Shown here: piece after piece, positions 13,998 to 15,761 of the stretch | Numbering within the stretch: position 1 is the first letter of the stretch | Layout: every line of letters starts with the position of its first letter | Origin: an uncultured Oscillospiraceae bacterium | Lineage (GTDB): Bacteria > Bacillota > Clostridia > Oscillospirales > Oscillospiraceae | Direction of reading: 5' to 3' | NCBI GenBank assembly: GCA_944385305.1 | Contig: CALWWS010000120.1 | Coordinates: 1-15,761, forward strand | Length of the DNA: 15,761 bases | The notes under the pieces: model-generated | The model's database searches: none | What the model saw: only the letters and a program-made list of their open reading frames with translations | Told to the model about the DNA's origin: nothing | Program-made: the position numbers and the translations under genes

Positions 13998-14051
13998 TGT
14001 CAAAGCGGTGTCAATGACAACCCCCTGGAACAGTTTGTGACAGGGCTGTCA
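13998..14051. repeat. Cluster of TGTCA/TGACA motifs upstream of the GntP operon
   Basis: TGTCA occurs at 13998-14002 and 14009-14013, and TGACA at 14015-14019; the last two form the 11-base palindrome TGTCAATGACA. A second perfect palindrome, TGACAGGGCTGTCA, lies at 14038-14051. Two closely spaced palindromes with the same half-site suggest an operator for a dimeric regulator. Confidence 0.45.
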
Positions 14052-14084
14052 ACAGGGGGAAGGTTGATTCGTACCGGAATTTTC

Positions 14085-14113
14085 TTGACAGAAAAGCCCT
14101 GGGGACTTAAAAT
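14085..14113 (+). promoter_or_regulatory. SigA-type promoter of rny
   Basis: A perfect TTGACA (14085-14090) and TAAAAT (14108-14113), with one mismatch, are spaced by 17 bases. This is the strongest vegetative promoter in the window. It leaves a leader of about 135 bases. Confidence 0.82.
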
Positions 14114-14141
14114 AGATTAGGTGTAGTATTTTTGGAGAGGC

Positions 14142-14190
14142 AGGGGTAAGCCCCTCCGATTTTGTGCGGGATGGACAAGCGCGTCCCCGC
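14142..14190 (+). promoter_or_regulatory. Structured 5' leader of rny (two hairpins)
   Basis: The first hairpin has AGGGG (14142-14146) paired with CCCCT (14151-14155) around TAAG and is followed within a few bases by TTTT, so it might act as a weak attenuator. The second pairs GCGG and GGAC (14166-14176, with a 3-base bulge) with GTCC and CCGC (14183-14190). I match neither to a known riboswitch. Confidence 0.35.
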
Positions 14191-14256
14191 CGTACACATC
14201 ATTTTTATGAAAAAGCACTTTGATAATTTAGAGAAATGGAGGTGTGTTCGCAGCTC

Positions 14257-15761
14257 ATGTGGCAGTATGTTTTAACAGGCGTCATTTGCTTTGTAGTGGC
14301 GGCTGTCCTGTTTTTTGTACTTGGCATCCAGTACCGCCGGCGTGTGGCGGAGAAGGAGATCTCCAGTGCCGAGGAGGAGGCCAAGCGCATTATCAACGAG
14401 TCCATCAAAAGCGCCGAGAATAGAAAGCGGGAGGCGCTGGTGGAGGCCAAGGAGGAGATTCTCCAGGCCCGCAACGAGTACGAACGCGAGGTAAAGGAGC
14501 GCCGGGCCGACCTGCAAAAGCAGGAGCGGCGGCTCCAGCAGAAGGAAGAAAACCTGGATCGGAAGACGGAGAACATCGAGAAAAAGGAGGAGGCCCTCCA
14601 GAACAAGCTGGCCGAGCTGGACGCCGTTCGGGAAGAGGTTGCCACTGTCAAGAAGACCCAGATGGAGGTGCTGGAGCGGATCTCCGGCTTTACCGCCGAG
14701 GAGGCCAAGAGCTATCTCATCAACCAGCTGGAGACCGAGGTTACCCACGAGGCCGCCATGAAGGTGCGTGAGATTGAGTCCCGCTTCAAGGAGGAGGCCG
14801 ACCAGCGGGCCAAGGAAATTCTCTCCCTGGCCATCCAGCGCTGCGCGGCCGACCATGTGGCTGAGGCCACCGTCAGTGTGGTGCCCCTGCCCAATGACGA
14901 GATGAAGGGCCGCATCATCGGCCGGGAGGGCCGCAACATCCGCACCCTGGAGACCATGACGGGGGTGGATCTCATTATCGATGACACCCCGGAGGCCATT
15001 ACGGTCTCCTGCTTCGACCCGGTGCGCCGGGAGATTGCCCGCATTGCCCTGGAGCGTCTGATCCAGGACGGGCGCATCCACCCCGCCCGCATTGAGGAGA
15101 TGGTGGAGAAGGCCAAGCGGGAGGTGGACGCCACCATCAAGGCCGAGGGCGAGCGGGCGGTGTTCGAGACCAACGTCCACGGCCTGCATCCCGAGCTGGT
15201 CAAGCTGCTGGGCCGCATGCGCTACCGCACCAGCTACGGTCAGAATGTGCTCAACCACTCCATTGAGGTCTCCCACCTGGCGGGGCTCATGGCCGCCGAG
15301 ATCGGGGTGGACGTGACCAGTGCCAAGCGGGCCGGTCTGCTCCACGATCTGGGCAAGTCCATCGACCACGAGGTGGAGGGCTCCCACGTGCAGATTGGCG
15401 TGGAGCTGGCCCGCAAGTACCGGGAGAACGAGGACATCATCCACGCGGTGGAGGCCCACCACAACGATGTGGAGCCCAAGACCATTGTGGCCTGCCTGGT
15501 GCAGGCGGCCGACGCTGTGTCCGCCGCCCGTCCCGGCGCCCGGCGCGAGAACCTGGAGAACTATATCAAGCGCCTGGAGAAGCTGGAGGAGCTCACCTCC
15601 TCCTTCCCCGGTGTGGAGAAGTCCTTTGCCATCCAGGCTGGCCGGGAGGTCCGCATCATGGTGGCCCCCGACAAGGTCAGCGAGGACCAGATGGTCCTCC
15701 TGGCCCGGGACATCGCCCGGAAGATCGAGGAGGAGCTGGAGTACCCCGGCCAGATCAAGGT
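14257..15761 (+). CDS. rny: Ribonuclease Y (3' truncated by the window)
   Basis: RNase Y, the membrane-anchored endoribonuclease that initiates mRNA decay in Firmicutes. Residues 4-23 form the N-terminal membrane anchor. A long charged coiled coil runs from about 28 to 150. The KH RNA-binding domain carries [12 protein letters not shown] (218-229). The HD domain holds the metal-binding [10 protein letters not shown] (His363-Asp364), with [18 protein letters not shown] before it and [10 protein letters not shown] (396-405) after it. The frame is open to the window edge after 501 codons (last visible residues YPGQIK). The Bacillus enzyme has 520 residues, and about 15 are expected to be missing here. 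GGAGGTG lies 12 bases before the ATG, a longer gap than usual; a GTG at 14242 is in frame but overlaps that site. The gene has its own strong promoter and a structured leader. Confidence 0.96.
   Translation, partial: MWQYVLTGVICFVVAAVLFFVLGIQYRRRVAEKEISSAEEEAKRIINESIKSAENRKREALVEAKEEILQARNEYEREVKERRADLQKQERRLQQKEENLDRKTENIEKKEEALQNKLAELDAVREEVATVKKTQMEVLERISGFTAEEAKSYLINQLETEVTHEAAMKVREIESRFKEEADQRAKEILSLAIQRCAADHVAEATVSVVPLPNDEMKGRIIGREGRNIRTLETMTGVDLIIDDTPEAITVSCFDPVRREIARIALERLIQDGRIHPARIEEMVEKAKREVDATIKAEGERAVFETNVHGLHPELVKLLGRMRYRTSYGQNVLNHSIEVSHLAGLMAAEIGVDVTSAKRAGLLHDLGKSIDHEVEGSHVQIGVELARKYRENEDIIHAVEAHHNDVEPKTIVACLVQAADAVSAARPGARRENLENYIKRLEKLEELTSSFPGVEKSFAIQAGREVRIMVAPDKVSEDQMVLLARDIARKIEEELEYPGQIK

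Larger units (their letters stand above)
13818..14256. other. 439-bp divergent intergenic region between the GntP operon and rny
   Basis: No protein gene was seen. It contains a GC-rich leader of the permease gene, with the dyad CCGGCC-C-GGCCGG at 13851-13863. A cluster of TGTCA/TGACA repeats follows (13998-14051), then the rny promoter (14085-14113). About 140 bases of rny leader come next, with two small hairpins (14142-14155; about 14166-14190). No clear promoter for the permease operon could be picked out. Confidence 0.65.

Noticed and set aside
13998..14014. Catabolite-responsive (cre) site near the GntP operon
   Set aside because: The sequence around TGTCAAAGCGGTGTCA places CG two bases off the cre pattern TGnAAnCGnTnnCA, so it was not called.
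12558..14120. 520-codon open frame on the plus strand opposite the GntP permease
   Set aside because: It is Gly/His/Gln/Ala-rich antisense of a transmembrane protein and runs through the intergenic region without a domain or ribosome binding site.
14272..15462. 396-codon open frame on the minus strand opposite rny
   Set aside because: RNase Y on the plus strand is unmistakable. The antisense frame is leucine/glycine/histidine-rich with no family match.
1..15761. CRISPR arrays, tRNA or rRNA genes, insertion sequences, phage genes
   Set aside because: No spaced direct repeats, no clover-leaf tRNA pattern, no transposase or integrase motif and no terminal inverted repeats with target duplication were seen on reading both strands.

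Overview
The window reads as chromosomal DNA of a GC-rich, spore-forming, anaerobic Firmicute of the Clostridia, most like the Oscillospiraceae (Flavonifractor/Pseudoflavonifractor-type gut bacteria). This is inferred from the GC-rich codon usage, the AGGAGG-type ribosome binding sites, the presence of spoIID and rny, and the style of the proteins. No phage, transposase, CRISPR array, tRNA or rRNA was seen. Most genes are ordinary core or metabolic genes in short, mostly single-gene transcription units.

Layout, left to right. (1) The 3' end of a VanS-type sensor histidine kinase (+) converges on a citrate synthase (-) across a perfect 24-bp bidirectional terminator. (2) Citrate synthase is divergent from spoIID (+). 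Its vegetative promoter overlaps a SigE-like promoter for spoIID. (3) A FAD-dependent dehydrogenase (COG2509-like, with a ferredoxin-like cysteine cluster) converges on a dCMP deaminase (-). (4) A small two-helix membrane protein with a zinc ribbon (+) converges on mnmE (-). (5) A 454-bp gene-free region upstream of mnmE carries three DnaA-box-like 9-mers, followed by a YczE/YitT-like membrane protein (+). (6) A branched-chain-amino-acid-type solute-binding protein with no signal peptide (-) is divergent from a 505-residue HTH regulator (+) of unrecognised C-terminal architecture. Their promoters share a sequence element in mirror orientation. (7) A two-gene operon (-) holds a GntP-family permease followed by a MetX-like alpha/beta hydrolase. 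(8) A 439-bp divergent intergenic region rich in TGTCA/TGACA repeats leads to rny (RNase Y, +), which runs off the right edge about 15 codons short of its expected end.

All five convergent junctions (near 384-436, 4538-4567, 5750-5786, 8290-8318 and 11255-11291) hold a strong stem-loop, and two of these share the same stem core, GCGCCCGGGA.

The best candidate for something undescribed is the pair at 8336-11232: an apparently cytosolic ligand-binding protein and a large one-component-like regulator, divergently transcribed from promoters with matching elements. It looks like a private sensing module, but this is inference only. Second-tier items are the GntP-hydrolase operon with its repeat-rich upstream region, the DnaA-box cluster beside mnmE, and the cysteine motif of the FAD enzyme.
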